A DNA stretch of 64,000 nucleotides. Source: Erythrophleum ivorense. Lineage: Eukaryota; Streptophyta; Magnoliopsida; Fabales; Fabaceae. Both the position numbers and the translations under genes were made by a program. The DNA is taken from assembly GCA_026724425.1 (NCBI GenBank), contig JAIUCV010000003.1, forward strand, positions 55,569,088 to 55,633,087, in the 5' to 3' direction. This document shows positions 39,200-50,548 of this stretch, piece after piece. How positions within the stretch are numbered: the first letter of the stretch is position 1; the number at the start of each line of letters is the position of its first letter. A model generated the notes under the pieces. That model saw nothing but the letters and a program-made list of their open reading frames with translations. It searched no databases and had not been told where the DNA came from.

Positions 39200-39785
39200 T
39201 AGTGTCTTAGGTTGGGAGTAGTTTTGCTAATAGCCATAAGTACTTGTCTTACTAATTATTTGGAGTTTTATGCAAATGTCTTTGACCATTTGGGAGGACA
39301 TTGTCTTATGAGATTTGTATTGGTACCCTTTAATTGTGGGATGATCAACGAGGTTATTAAGACTTTGTTAGTGGTACTCTATGACTGTGGAAATAACAAA
39401 GAGAGAGCTGGACTATGAGAGCTTTCGTTGAGACCTCTGTCAAGCTGGTGGAGAGGGTTGGAGATACATTGATATTAAACCTATCAGTTTTATAGCTTCC
39501 TAATTGAAAGTTGAGTGCAAGGTTTGGTTTTTTTTATTTATGCCTAATTGATCCCTAGCACTCATACTTCCTATGTGACAAAGGATCGTGTGGTGTTGCT
39601 ACATGCCGTAATAAGTCAGTGGAGTATTGATGTGAGCAGGCTCATCCATCAAAATATATTAAGGTCAGCATGAGGAAGGAATGAGGCATTATGGTTTTTT
39701 TCATTGATCATAAAGCTATTTAGGGAAGTTAGATTAAAGGCAAACCTTTTCGAGGAAGTTCAAGCTCCTCAAAAAGCCCATTGAT
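39200..39785 (+). pseudogene. Fragment resembling plant retroelement-associated 'putative plant transposon protein'
   Basis: Plus frames contain YDCGNNKERAGL and, after a shift, VTKDRVVLLHAVISQWSIDV, SRLIHQNIL, EALWFFSLIIKLFREV and KANLFEEVQAPQKA. The order 'DR.VLLYAV..G..I.VG.LI...I' followed by 'FPSLIT.L' is typical of the accessory protein domain found in many plant Gypsy elements and annotated as putative plant transposon protein. Several stops are present, so it is dead. Confidence 0.5.
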
Positions 39786-40429
39786 GACAATATCATCTAG
39801 TTTATTAGAGGATCATGCAAGCATTTCGAAGCTAGTGCCTCATCCTCTGCTGCATCACCACCACCTCCACCATACCCCAGTACGTCCCAAGAGGAGATTA
39901 TCATATGGTGTGTTTATGAAGTATATAGTTAGAGTTGAGAGGACTATTCTCCAAGGCCACCAAGTGATGATGAATGCATTCAAGTCTCACTCTGCATTTT
40001 TAGACCGACACTGCCAAATGGGGTGATATCCCTAAGTTGTCACTTCAAGGAGTTGTACCACTGGTGTCGATCCCTTTGCTATTAAAAGTGCTAAGGACTT
40101 TATTGCTGATGTAGATAATCCTCATGCCATAAATGAAAAGGAGGATATTTGATGAAGCAATGTTTTTTAGTAGTACTTTAAGGATTTTGTTGATTTTGTA
40201 TCGAGGTTGTGTGTTTTTATATTTTAGAAATAGTATGTTGTATTGTGTTATTCTTCCTGTATGTTCCATAAATGCATTATATATATGTATGTATATATTG
40301 AGTTTTATTTATTTATTTATTTCTTGCATTTTAGCATTGTTATTTTTGCTTCTATTTTCATTTTTTTTACTTTTATTTATATTAGCTAGGTTGTTGGCAA
40401 CCTTAACTCAAAAGCACCACATGTTGTAT

Positions 40430-40612
40430 TGCAGCCTTACGAGTAGGAAATGGAAGTAAAACCTTTGCCACATAGTGCTATATATTATGGCCTTCTGAGT
40501 AGGAATGGAAGTAAAACAACTATTGCATTGTGATATTATATATATTGTAGTTTTTTGAGCAAGTAATGGAAGTAAAATAGTTATTGCACAGTGCCACTAT
40601 ACTACTGTCTCT
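40430..40612. repeat. Three-copy tandem repeat, about 62-65 bp period
   Basis: The unit containing gagtaggaaatggaagtaaa and then ttgcacatagtgctatatat-like sequence is repeated three times: gagtaggaaatgg at about 40441, gagtaggaatgg at about 40496 and caagtaatgg at about 40560. The third copy is the most diverged. Confidence 0.65.
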
Positions 40613-43140
40613 AAGGAATCTATACCCTCATTCCTTGGAAATATTATAGATGGAGTAGTTTAATATTTTAAATAAATTTTGTTTAGATTTAATTCAAATG
40701 TCATTGTTCTTATTTTTGTTTTTCTTTGTTTTAGAATTGGTGAAAGCTTAACTCAGGATTTGGATTGTTTGTTTTGCCTAAGCATATACTAGAAGCAATA
40801 AAGTAGGGAGTTTTTCTTTTCTCCTTAACTATTCTCACCGAAGTTTACTATTAGACATTAAGGACAATATCTCATTTAAGTGCAGGGCAAGTGTTGTGCA
40901 AAAATTTTGTAGTAAATTTAATTTTTTGGCTTGAGTTGTAAAATTTGGGTCTTTTGTGCATTTTTTTCAAATTTTTTTCCCAACTATCTTTTGCTTTTTC
41001 CAAATTGAGAGCTAACTTATGCTAGTTTTCATTTGTCTACTATGTTGATTCTTGATTATACAATTATATTGTTAAATAGTAGATGTTGACTAGGAAGATG
41101 GGTTGCATATTTTTTTTTTCCTTCCTAACAAAATTTGCACCCATAGCCATATAGGTCTAGCTACTTGTGTTAAGGTAATGTATGCATTATGGATTATATG
41201 ACTAGTTCTAAACTTAGGAACTTTAGAACTTTTTCTATATTTTCTCGAGGCAAAATCCTAGGTTGTACATGATTTATGAAAGGGATTTAGACATATTCTT
41301 TGACATGTTAAGCTTGATAAGCTAATTCTTTTCTTATACATACCTAATACCCCATTGAGCTTCTACTAATCATATTTACATTAGAGATACGGGGGAAAAA
41401 GATTCTTCTTTTACCTACATTATTTTACCCTTAACCCAAAAACCATGTTTATATACCTTTTATTAGAAGTACACACTTGAGCTTTATTTTTCTTAGGAGA
41501 GGATACATTTGGGTTGAATGTGTAAAATAAGTGTGTGTGAGTGGAAAGTATTTGCGTGTTTCCAGGTTTTATGTATGTATATGATTTTGTGTCCCATGTG
41601 TAGTATGCAAAGTATTTATAAAGGATAGAATCACATTTAAAAAAAAAAGAAAGAAAGAAATATTGATATTTGAGGAACCCTAAGTTGAGTAAAGAAAAAT
41701 TTAGTAAATCAAAATGATCTAAGTATGAAGATGTCCTAAAAGAAAAGAAAGAAGAAAAATGGTAGGAAAAGAAAAGAAAGAGAAATGTTGAGTGAGTAAG
41801 GGAGGTGCATCATTTAGGCAATGCATTAAAAATTGGGAGTTCCTAATATGTGTTGATATAAATCAGATCTAGATGATTCATTAGGACTTTTGGCCAAAGG
41901 AAAATACTAGAGAGTAAAGGAATGCCTAGCAGCTAATCCGAGGTCAGATTTGATAGCGTTAAAGTTGATTTCATCAATTAAAGAAGTGTATGGTTGTAGA
42001 TCTTTGGCTTTTCTTCAGTTTAATCTCACATCTTCTCTTCCCAAATGTCAAGTTCTTTTCTATTTGTGTCTTTTGTTTTCTTGTTTTAATTTAGGATCTT
42101 TGGTATTTGGATGAATTGTTGTTATTTTAACAATGATTTGTGAAGAGTTATTAATGTTTATGTAATTTATGATTTTGTATGATTGTCATTATTCATGTCT
42201 TCTGGTTACATTGTTGAGTTCAGTTACAATATATGATTTTATCTTAATTGTGAGACACATTGCTAGGTTAGAGATATAATTTAGGATGAGATAGCATTGA
42301 TAAGATTGAGTGTAATATAATTGTAAGGTACATTAATACACTTGAACATTCTAAGATTGCAATCACACCATTTTTAGGAGAATATCTTTTTGGTGCTTTG
42401 ATAAGGTGTACTAATGGAAACTAAGTGTAAGGTAATTGCAAAGTATGTTCGGGCATTTAGTTATCTATTCATTTACTAATTTTAATGAAACTTACTAATA
42501 AATTAAACTTACATAATTGTGAAGCATGTGCAAAGAGAGATTTATTAAGATAAGGGCTTATTTGGTTGCTGGACATGGGCTTTATAAAAAGAAATGGAAA
42601 AGAACGAAAAAGAATCATGTAGTCCATAATCATGCTTTGTATGAGATGAATTAGAATAAACATTTCATTCATTTTCTATATTTAGTTGGATAAAAATAAT
42701 ATTATAATAGAAAAGAAAGTTAAATAAATAACTATCATACCTTTAACGTAAAGAGTTAATAAAATAGTCATTTTTAATTACTATTAATATTAAAATAATA
42801 ATTTTTAATTTTAAAAAAAAAATTGTATTGACTAATAATAGGAAAAACAAATAAATATTCATTTTTAATTTTTCAATTAAAAAGGTTTTTAAATTACCAA
42901 TAATAAGAAAACACATAAAAAATATATATTTTAAAATTTTTGAATCGAACAAACCTTTTTAAGAAGTAAATAACAATAACAAACTAACAAGCTAAAGAAG
43001 AAAGAAACATTTTATCGAATTAAATTTCATTGATGGTCAGCCAAATTGACAATCATTAACAAAATAAATGTACAAAAATCAAGGGACATTTTTTAGTACG
43101 GAGATAATTAGTTCAAGATTTACAATTTTAATGACTAAAC
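40613..43140. other. Long intergenic stretch, nothing recognised
   Basis: AT-rich throughout, with purine-rich A/G runs near 41640-41790 and dense A/T near 42690-42960. No frame carries a recognisable domain. Confidence 0.5.
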
Positions 43141-43149
43141 CGAATTATA

Positions 43150-43500
43150 GCTAGCTACTCCCGAAAAAGGAAAACTCAGCGAGCTTCCTCCATGTCCCAA
43201 CAATTCAGGCCTCATTTGAAGCATCCCATTGTAATGAAGGTTGGTTGCGTTAGCATCCAAAGCCAATCTGGGACCACTAGTCTCATTCATCACACTCCTT
43301 GAACTTGACATTTCTGAACACCATCATCAAATTGGACATGTTCTAATGGAGGTTGGGATTGAATTGAACAGCCTATGCTAGACTCCACCAAACTAGACTC
43401 GGAAGAAACTTGTGCCTGAAATGCTGACAGAAGATAGAGAGCAGATTCCGAAGGCATTTGTGGTAACTATTTCCCCTTGCTGCCGCTAATGGGCCTGCGG
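43150..43500 (-). pseudogene. Minus-strand gene remnant, unassigned
   Basis: The minus frame reads MPSESALYLLSAFQAQVSSE, then SIGCSIQSQPPLEHVQFDDG, and after a one-frame shift MSSSRSVMNETSGPRLALDA, NATNLHYNGMLQMRPELLGH, GGSSLSFPFSG. Base composition and the continuity of sense across one shift indicate real former coding sequence, in the style of a plant transcription factor's low-complexity region. I cannot name the family. An in-frame stop lies just upstream of the first Met. Confidence 0.4.
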
Positions 43501-43764
43501 TGATATCGGCGAGCAAATTGAGTTTGAAATACAACGTAACATAATTGCACAAGACTAAAATGGCATTATCTAGATAACAATTACATTACCTCGACCAAAA
43601 TCTTCATCTTGAAAGGTTTAAAGACAGTCACTCTGTAGCAGACTTTAATGAAACAGATAGTGATGATGAATGTGATGGTAATTATGATGATATGAAAAAT
43701 GGCCACAGAAACGCAGAAATTGCTGTGAGGCAAGAGGAGCATGAACGTTAACATCAAAAGATGA

Positions 43765-44110
43765 ATGAAGTCAAAACACATGAAGGGAAAGAAATTGAAA
43801 GAAACTGGAGGATATTATACAGCAGCACCACTAGAGGTTCGTTCTTTAGGATTTGCACGTGTATCACATAGAAAGCCTCTGAAGGTAGCTTCCTGCCCGA
43901 AAGAAGTTAAGAGCATAATTGAATTTGAAATCCTATTACAGAAAAATGTTCAGTCCCACACCACAAGGAAAAATCATAGTTTTTGCATCACTTGGCGTAA
44001 GGCATGCGTGTGAAAATATGTATGAGCTAGATTTCAACCATTTTAGCATTTTGAAGAAAGGAGAACCATACGTGTCTCCAAGAAACCCTGAGGTAAGAGA
44101 ACACATTTAC
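43765..44110 (+). pseudogene. Gene-like fragment, unassigned
   Basis: Two overlapping plus frames look protein-like: KETGGYYTAAPLEVRSLGFA followed by RVSHRKPLKVAS, and then SPTPQGKIIVFASLGVRHAC. The switch of frame between them suggests a decayed gene. ctgag-gtaaga near 44092 could be an old donor site. No family is recognised. Confidence 0.25.
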
Positions 44111-44699
44111 TTAGATTCCAATGTTGTTTACCTTATATTACTAAAACCCATTATGTCTTAATTTGAACCAATTAAGCTTTTTCATCCTTCAAATATGATT
44201 TATTGACTACACAAGTTCCTCTATCTAGGTGAGAATAACGTGATTTGGATCAACAGTTGATAGAAGATCAAACAGAACTTTGTCCAATTGCTACTAAATA
44301 TTCTGATCTCTTTTCACATCTCAGTAGATAAACTCTCCTAATTCATCAAAACTTGCATCGTAACCTTACATTAGAATCAGATTTTCAAAGCCAAAACCCA
44401 AGAAAGATACATGCCAAAATATGCTCAAATGCTTCACCCTGAATCGATCTATAGCAAAAGAATCACCGAGATTTTCACTCAAAGACAACAGAAGAAACAT
44501 GTTCAATTTCATCTAAAAGCAACAGGAAAATCAAAGCAAAGTTTTCCACAATCCAAACGTATGATCAGACGTATTGCTAAACGCCCATGTAGCTAAAATA
44601 ATTGCGACGCAAAGAATGAAGCAGCAACGAAGTTTAATTCTAAGGCAAATTTCAGATATGCAGGGTCAAAGCCGAGATTCCAGGTATGAGAAACAGTCA

Positions 44700-45070
44700 A
44701 GACAATACCTCCTCTTAACCCAGCGTCTCCGTATCTTTTGTGACCCTCTTCTTCTTTCGAATCTCTCTGTTTCTTCGTTTTCTACTGTTGCTTCTCGCTC
44801 ACTCCCTCCCCCCTCGCTTCTCAAGAATCGGCTCTTGGACTGCACTTGGGCATTCCTTGTCTGCTTGTTTCACGAATCACGCTTGCAAGAACCATAGCCC
44901 TCGCACGCTGCTAGGGTTCGGACAAGGAGAACGCTTCACTGATACTGACTTCACACGATAGATTTGAGCACGTTAGAGGGCATTTTTGTCCTTGCATATT
45001 TCATTTCATGCCAGAGGACAAGGAGAACGCTTCACTGACACTGACATTGACGACACACGATGGATTTTAG
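44700..45070. repeat. CT-rich leader-like stretch followed by a two-copy repeat
   Basis: 44740-44830 is pyrimidine-rich like a plant 5' leader. Next to it the block ggacaaggagaacgcttcac at about 44920 recurs at about 45016, with following ctgacttcacacgat against ctgacattgacgacacacga, so the period is about 96 bp. No transcript structure can be established. Confidence 0.5.
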
Positions 45071-45766
45071 CCTAGGTTAAATGGGTTGAAGAATTATTAG
45101 ACGACAAATAAATAGTATTTACTGTAATAGTAAGTTTTTTAAAAATTAAAATAATTAAATTCAAACTTTAAATATACAAATAATTTTTTTAAAATTTTAA
45201 TAATAAAATAAAAATAATTACTTAAATAATTTAAATCTTATCAAATAATTAAAACAAAGTAAATACATAAATCATTGCCCAGATACCATTGCCTAGATAC
45301 GCCCTTCCATAAGCATATATATAAATCAGATGTGTTAATTGATATGCGTAAGGAAAGGTATTTGCTAATCATGTAAATGAAGAGTTTGAATACTTTTAGG
45401 TAAAGTGTGATGTTGAGATTGAAATAGCCAAAAATAGCTACTTAGTCCCAAGAGTGACCTTATTTGAATGCTTGCTGATAACTCATTATTATGACAAATT
45501 CACTCTCCTTACTGATATAACGATCATTTTTTGTCATCATTTTGGCAACAATAAGTCATGATCCATAAGATAGTGGCATCCTTAGTATCTATATCTATCA
45601 ATACTTACCACTAACAAAAGCTTATGTGCATTTTTAGGGTACAGAAGGTCGAAGCTTTTTGATGAACTAGCTATCGTATTATAGTGAACGACTCTGGCTT
45701 GAACTTAATGACGCAATTTGTGCAACTGTGGTTTTTAATCATATTTTGCATTTCTTTACCTTTCAG
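45071..45766. other. AT-rich sequence upstream of the SP1 remnant
   Basis: Would correspond to intron or upstream sequence of the SP1 pseudogene. The expected SP1 first exon (start MIPWGG-like) was not found here. Confidence 0.35.
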
Positions 45767-46105
45767 CGCAACTGTTAGATGCTAAAATATTAGCTTCCGC
45801 AGTTGTAATTTCCGGAAGAGTTGGCTCTGAAACTCCAGTTAACTGCAAATTCAGTGGTTTAAGGGGTGTAATAGTTGAAGAAACGGTAGATGGGCATAAC
45901 ATTCTACAGGGCATGAATAGTCTTTTTCTATGAGAATATTGCCTCCCTTGTTTCAGTCATTTTCAATTGATATTTAACATGGTTTATGCTTTTCTCTCTA
46001 AGCAGAGCAACATTTTCTTAAGCACAATGATGCTAGTTTTATGGATACAAGATTCTGCGTTGATGCTATCCATGAGTAAGAGGTTCCTTGGTATTTGCCG
46101 TGGAT
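45767..46105 (+). pseudogene. SP1: Fragment of SP1 chloroplast outer-envelope E3 ubiquitin ligase
   Basis: SP1 is a RING ubiquitin ligase of the chloroplast outer envelope that directs turnover of protein-import components. An exon-like block at 45767-45885, after tttcag, reads AQLLDAKILASAVVISGRVG and SETPVNCKFSGLRGVIVEET, matching the SP1 intermembrane domain. After a ~120-bp intron the next block (about 46003) reads AEQHFLKHNDA; then a base gain throws the frame so that IQDSALMLSMSK appears in another frame, and a base loss restores EVPWYL. The RING domain and first exon are absent. It is a broken partial copy. The identification rests on family motifs from memory and was not searched. Confidence 0.75.
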
Positions 46106-47300
46106 TTCTTTCCTCCTTTCTGTTTTTTAAAGAAAAAACTTAGTAATTAAACCTATGGAGTGATGATCCCCTCTCCCTGGCCTAAATGAAAGACCCAAAA
46201 AAGGGTTTGACAGAATGCATATTTTATGAGTGAACTAAATTCACTTGACGTGAATGGTTAAATAATATACGTATCACGGCTCCTTCACTTCTTTTGTGTT
46301 AGGATGATGGATATATCTACTTTTGATATATTAGGCATGGCTTGGTCTTGTTAATGCATTTGTTTTATATGTTTTATGTTAATGCATCTATTTCCAAGAT
46401 TTGGCCATGTTAATGCATATGAAGTTCAACTATTCAGCTTAGATAAGGGCACAAGGAGGTAGAAACCACAAAGGCAAAGGAAGCTAGAGTCAAGCTCGAA
46501 GTGACTAGGATGTAATAGTAGTGTTAATGTAATAAGATGTAATTAGTGATTATATAGTAGGTTTTTGGTGAATGTAATTGTAGTCAAGTGTTGAACGTAA
46601 AGATGAGATTATCGTAAAGAAAACATAATTTAAAATAAAATCATTAATTTCATTGGTCAAATTATCATTGTTATTTACATCATTCTCAATATATCATTGT
46701 GATTTACAAATTTTAAAATCCTAAAAATATGTATTAGTAGCATAAACTATAAATCAACATATCAAACATTTTAATAGTTCATAGTTGAGAAATTTTCACT
46801 TCCTCCATTGCTTCAAGTGATGGCATAAGATGATCAGGAGGTACCTACATTAAAAAACAACACTAAGTATAGCATGACCACTAATTGTGAAACAACATAA
46901 AAAATTGAGAGCTTTCACCAACTTCATATCTATGAACATAAGTTCATCCTTATGGTTTTGAGCTTGTGGATAAAGTGTTGATGGTGCTAAACAGGATATA
47001 CAAACATGCATCTGACTAGATGCAACATTCAACTATAAGAAGTATGCATAAACATTAATTCCTCCATGAACAATATGGTGATAATGACATATAGATCATA
47101 TGAACAAACATATCTTTAATAACTGAAAATCTTGGACATTCGGAGCTTCTCCCCTTCTCCTCCCTTGACACTTAAGAAATCCCTTCATGCGGTTCTTAGT
47201 CTTATACTAATTCAATGCATAAATCCCTTTTCTTGTGATAAGCTTCACTAATCGATAATGTGGTTGCCTTTCCTTCATCCTCTGGAGTTGTTTAAAACAA
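46106..47300. other. Intergenic, nothing recognised
   Basis: No supportable gene. The short repeat ttaatgcat occurs several times at 46350-46410. The right part may belong to the flank of the MULE remnant. Confidence 0.4.
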
Positions 47301-47315
47301 ACAAAGAGCTATTAC

Positions 47316-49155
47316 TTACTTACCCAACTTACAAATGGCCTTTTGCACCAACATGAAGACTTTTGGACAATCAAATACTTCATATGCTATTCTTATTAGC
47401 ATTGGATATAGATATTTGAATTGTTGCATGCTATCTAGTTGTGTATCTTCCATGATTTCCTTTCCCTTGACATCATAAACCATACCATTTCTCACTTTTT
47501 TTTGTCCACCTTGTAAGAATCTATAAATACAAAAGTATTTTAACATCCATGTGATCAAAAACCTTCAACGCATGATAACACACTATACCATCATGCTTGA
47601 ACTTCTTCTAATTACAAGAAACAAACTTGTAAATAGGATGAAATAACATTCTATAATCTCCCTCTTTCTTTAGCATAGAAATAACATTCTCAAACACAGG
47701 CCCATTTTCATTCTTGTGCTTTATGCAAGCTACTATGACTCAACCAAACTTCTTTTAAAACATCTTAAAGATAATGGGGGTATAGATCTGAACAAGTTGT
47801 TGCAACATAAGCAAATTCTCAATTTTTGACCTTGGGATTTTTTAACATGACTTAAAATTCACATTTCAATTCATTGTATCATTTGTCATTCACTACTTTT
47901 TTAAATGTTTTAAAGAATTTAATGATATCCAAATTCAAATTTATGAAACTCTTTACATCCAAATTCAAGCTTTCACCAAATTGTGTGCTTTGTATGCTAA
48001 AAGTGAAGGATTTTTTTTTTCAATGAAACAAGCTGCCTATTTTTCTTTTATGTTGTATACTAAGCTTAATCATGTGTTATCATGAATACCATATTCTAAG
48101 AACAAACCTACTCCATTCTATGTGAAACTACATTTCATCTTCATATTCATACATGCAATTTGCTTAAAATCTCTCAAGAAATATGATCCACCTTCATTAA
48201 GTAGCCTAGGTGCTTTATGCTATTTTGCATCAAATGCTAAGTGCATAATCCATGCAACACCTCGGGCATCACCTCTCATAATGCTTTTGTCATTATAGCA
48301 TCTTTGTTAGTAAAGATAGTAAAGGGCTATTTATGCCAACTAGCTACCAAAAGAATTTTACAAAGCTACTTCTATAACTTTGAAGTCTCTATGATGATTG
48401 AAGCTACAAAACAATGCAAGTAGTCTATTTCCTTTGTTAGTACAATGTCTTGTGTCAAGGATACCATATTGTCAAAGTAACCATAGTCAATAAATATCTT
48501 TACATTAGCCCAAAAGACATGGTTATTTACTCCTTCATATTCATTTGATAAGCATTAAAAAAATAATGGATTTTCTAACAACTAGTATTGGAAATATTAT
48601 AATAAGGCACCAACTTCTCCATACATCATGCTTTGTTATCCTCTTGCCTTGAGATAATTTTTGATATCTAAGTATGTATAACCAACATTCACTCTTCCTC
48701 TCGTTTGCATACTTATCAAGTCAAAAAATGCATCTTGGCAAAGCCCGAAATTCTCTGCCAACTCAATCTCATGAGTTTGAATTAAAGATATCTTACATTG
48801 TAATGCCAACATATGAGTAGTTTCGGCAAGATAAAGGGGGTGATTATGTTCCTTAGCAACGTCATGCACCTTATATTTTCCATTCACAGGTATTAATCCT
48901 ATTTTTGCTTTGCAATTGGTTCTCATTTTTAGTGGAGGACTTTTAGTTATAAAATCTCTTTTATCTTTTTTTTGAATTCCTTTTTGCAACACACATTTCT
49001 AGTTGATGTTATGGTGCCATCTTTGTTCTTATTGAAATAATTTTTTCTAACACTGAATGCAATTTTTTCACCCTAAAACTTCTATATTACCTGTAAGTTA
49101 TTAAATTCCATACCAAGTTTAGACTTCAAATCAACCTCCATAGATGGATCCATTG
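47316..49155 (-). pseudogene. FAR1/FHY3-type MULE transposase, decayed
   Basis: Transposase of the FAR1 branch of Mutator-like elements. On the minus strand, in order: SKLGMEFNNLQ (near 49120), FSVRKNYFNKNKDGTITSTR (FAR1 DNA-binding domain), NCKAKIGLIPVNGKYKVHDV then KEHNHPL (48.9 kb), AFFDLISMQTRGRVNVGYTY, VFWANVKIFIDYGYFDNMVS (start of the DDE core), PFTIFTNKDAIMTKAL (second core motif), VMPEVLHGLCT, and a SWIM zinc-finger stretch FKHDGIVCYHALKVFDHMDV near 47.55 kb, then YILTRWTKK. Roughly ten stops and frame changes. Length and domain order fit a full-length original. Terminal inverted repeats were not identified. Confidence 0.9.
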
Positions 49156-49471
49156 TAACTTTTTTTTTAGCAAAAAGATTAGTACCTGCAAAAAAGCCAA
49201 AGTTATATGCTTCATTATCTCCAGTATAGTTTGTAATAATATTCATAGGAAAAAATTGAATTTCACTCTATTTATAAGGGGGACATACTAGATAAATTTA
49301 ACTATTTCCCATGTCCATGCCTTGTTTTCCCCCTAATGAAATGCAATGATAGCTATACATTTCCATGTTTTTTTAAAATTTTTAGAATTACAATTAACTT
49401 GCAGCCTTCACAAAGATCACAATCAAGATTATCAAGCATATAGGTTAAGTCTATAATTCATTGCAAAATAT

Positions 49472-50531
49472 TGTGACTAATTCTGCAAGTGTATAGGTTG
49501 CATAAATAATAAATGAATGAGTGTAGTATTATGCCCACGAGAAAAGAAATTAACTACCAATTATTAGAATTTATCATATTATCTAAATCATTCAATGAAA
49601 TGAAATTGATAAATGTAGATTTAAAAGCAAATAGATGTTCTGAAAAAAGCTTTACAATCTAAAATCCCTTATTTACATTCTAAGTATCACTCGAAATAGA
49701 CTCTTGCAACTATATTTAACTGGATTAATAGCAATTCTGCTTATATAAATGAAATTCTCTTTCAAGATAAATCATCATAGTAAGCCTATATTTACTTTTA
49801 TGATTATATACCTAATACAAACCTATTACATGCAAAGAATCACTGTAAGATAATACTCACAACCCACTCAGATGCAACTCATATCTCCATAAAATTGTCA
49901 TATAAGTCTATTACTCTAGTGATCTACATTGTGTTGACATCTCGATCCTCTCACAATATATCAGATAAATGATCATCAGACATTCATAAACAAGAGAAAA
50001 AAGAATAATAGATTAATCCAATCAAAATCATCGCTAGAGAATTCTAAATTCAATTCAATTAGTAAACATATTCATTAAATGCTAAATCTACAATCTAGTT
50101 GCAAATCTTCTTAATCAACAATAAAAAAAATAAAACTAAACAAATCTATCATCTAAATGCAAAAGAGAAAGGTAAGATTAAATTTAAAACTAATGAGAGA
50201 TTTTAGTGATACTTCAGTGCAAACTTTAGATTTTTAGCAAAATTTCAAAGTGTTCTTCTAAATCTCCTTTTCTCCTTGTATCTCTATGTCTCTAGGTATT
50301 GTTTCCTCCCTCAAAAATTCAAAGTAGCCTCACAAAAGCCCTAATTTGTGCTCACCAACATGACAAGCTTATATTTCTTGCTAAATATGCTTAATTTCTT
50401 GTTAATTTACTTATTCTTTTCTACTTCCAACTATTCTTAATTAAATCAAATATAAGATATATAAACATCATAGAAATTGGACTTAATCATTTAATTTGAT
50501 CTTAGGAAAAACATATATATTGCACTCATCA
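49472..50531 (-). repeat. 3' LTR of the Athila-type element
   Basis: Reads TGATGAGTGCAATATATATG at its start (50531 leftward) and ends with ...TTAGTCACA at 49472. The polypurine tract lies immediately outside at 50532-50548. It is shorter than the 5' copy because of internal differences. Confidence 0.8.
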
Positions 50532-50548
50532 AACTCCCCCTAAACTTG

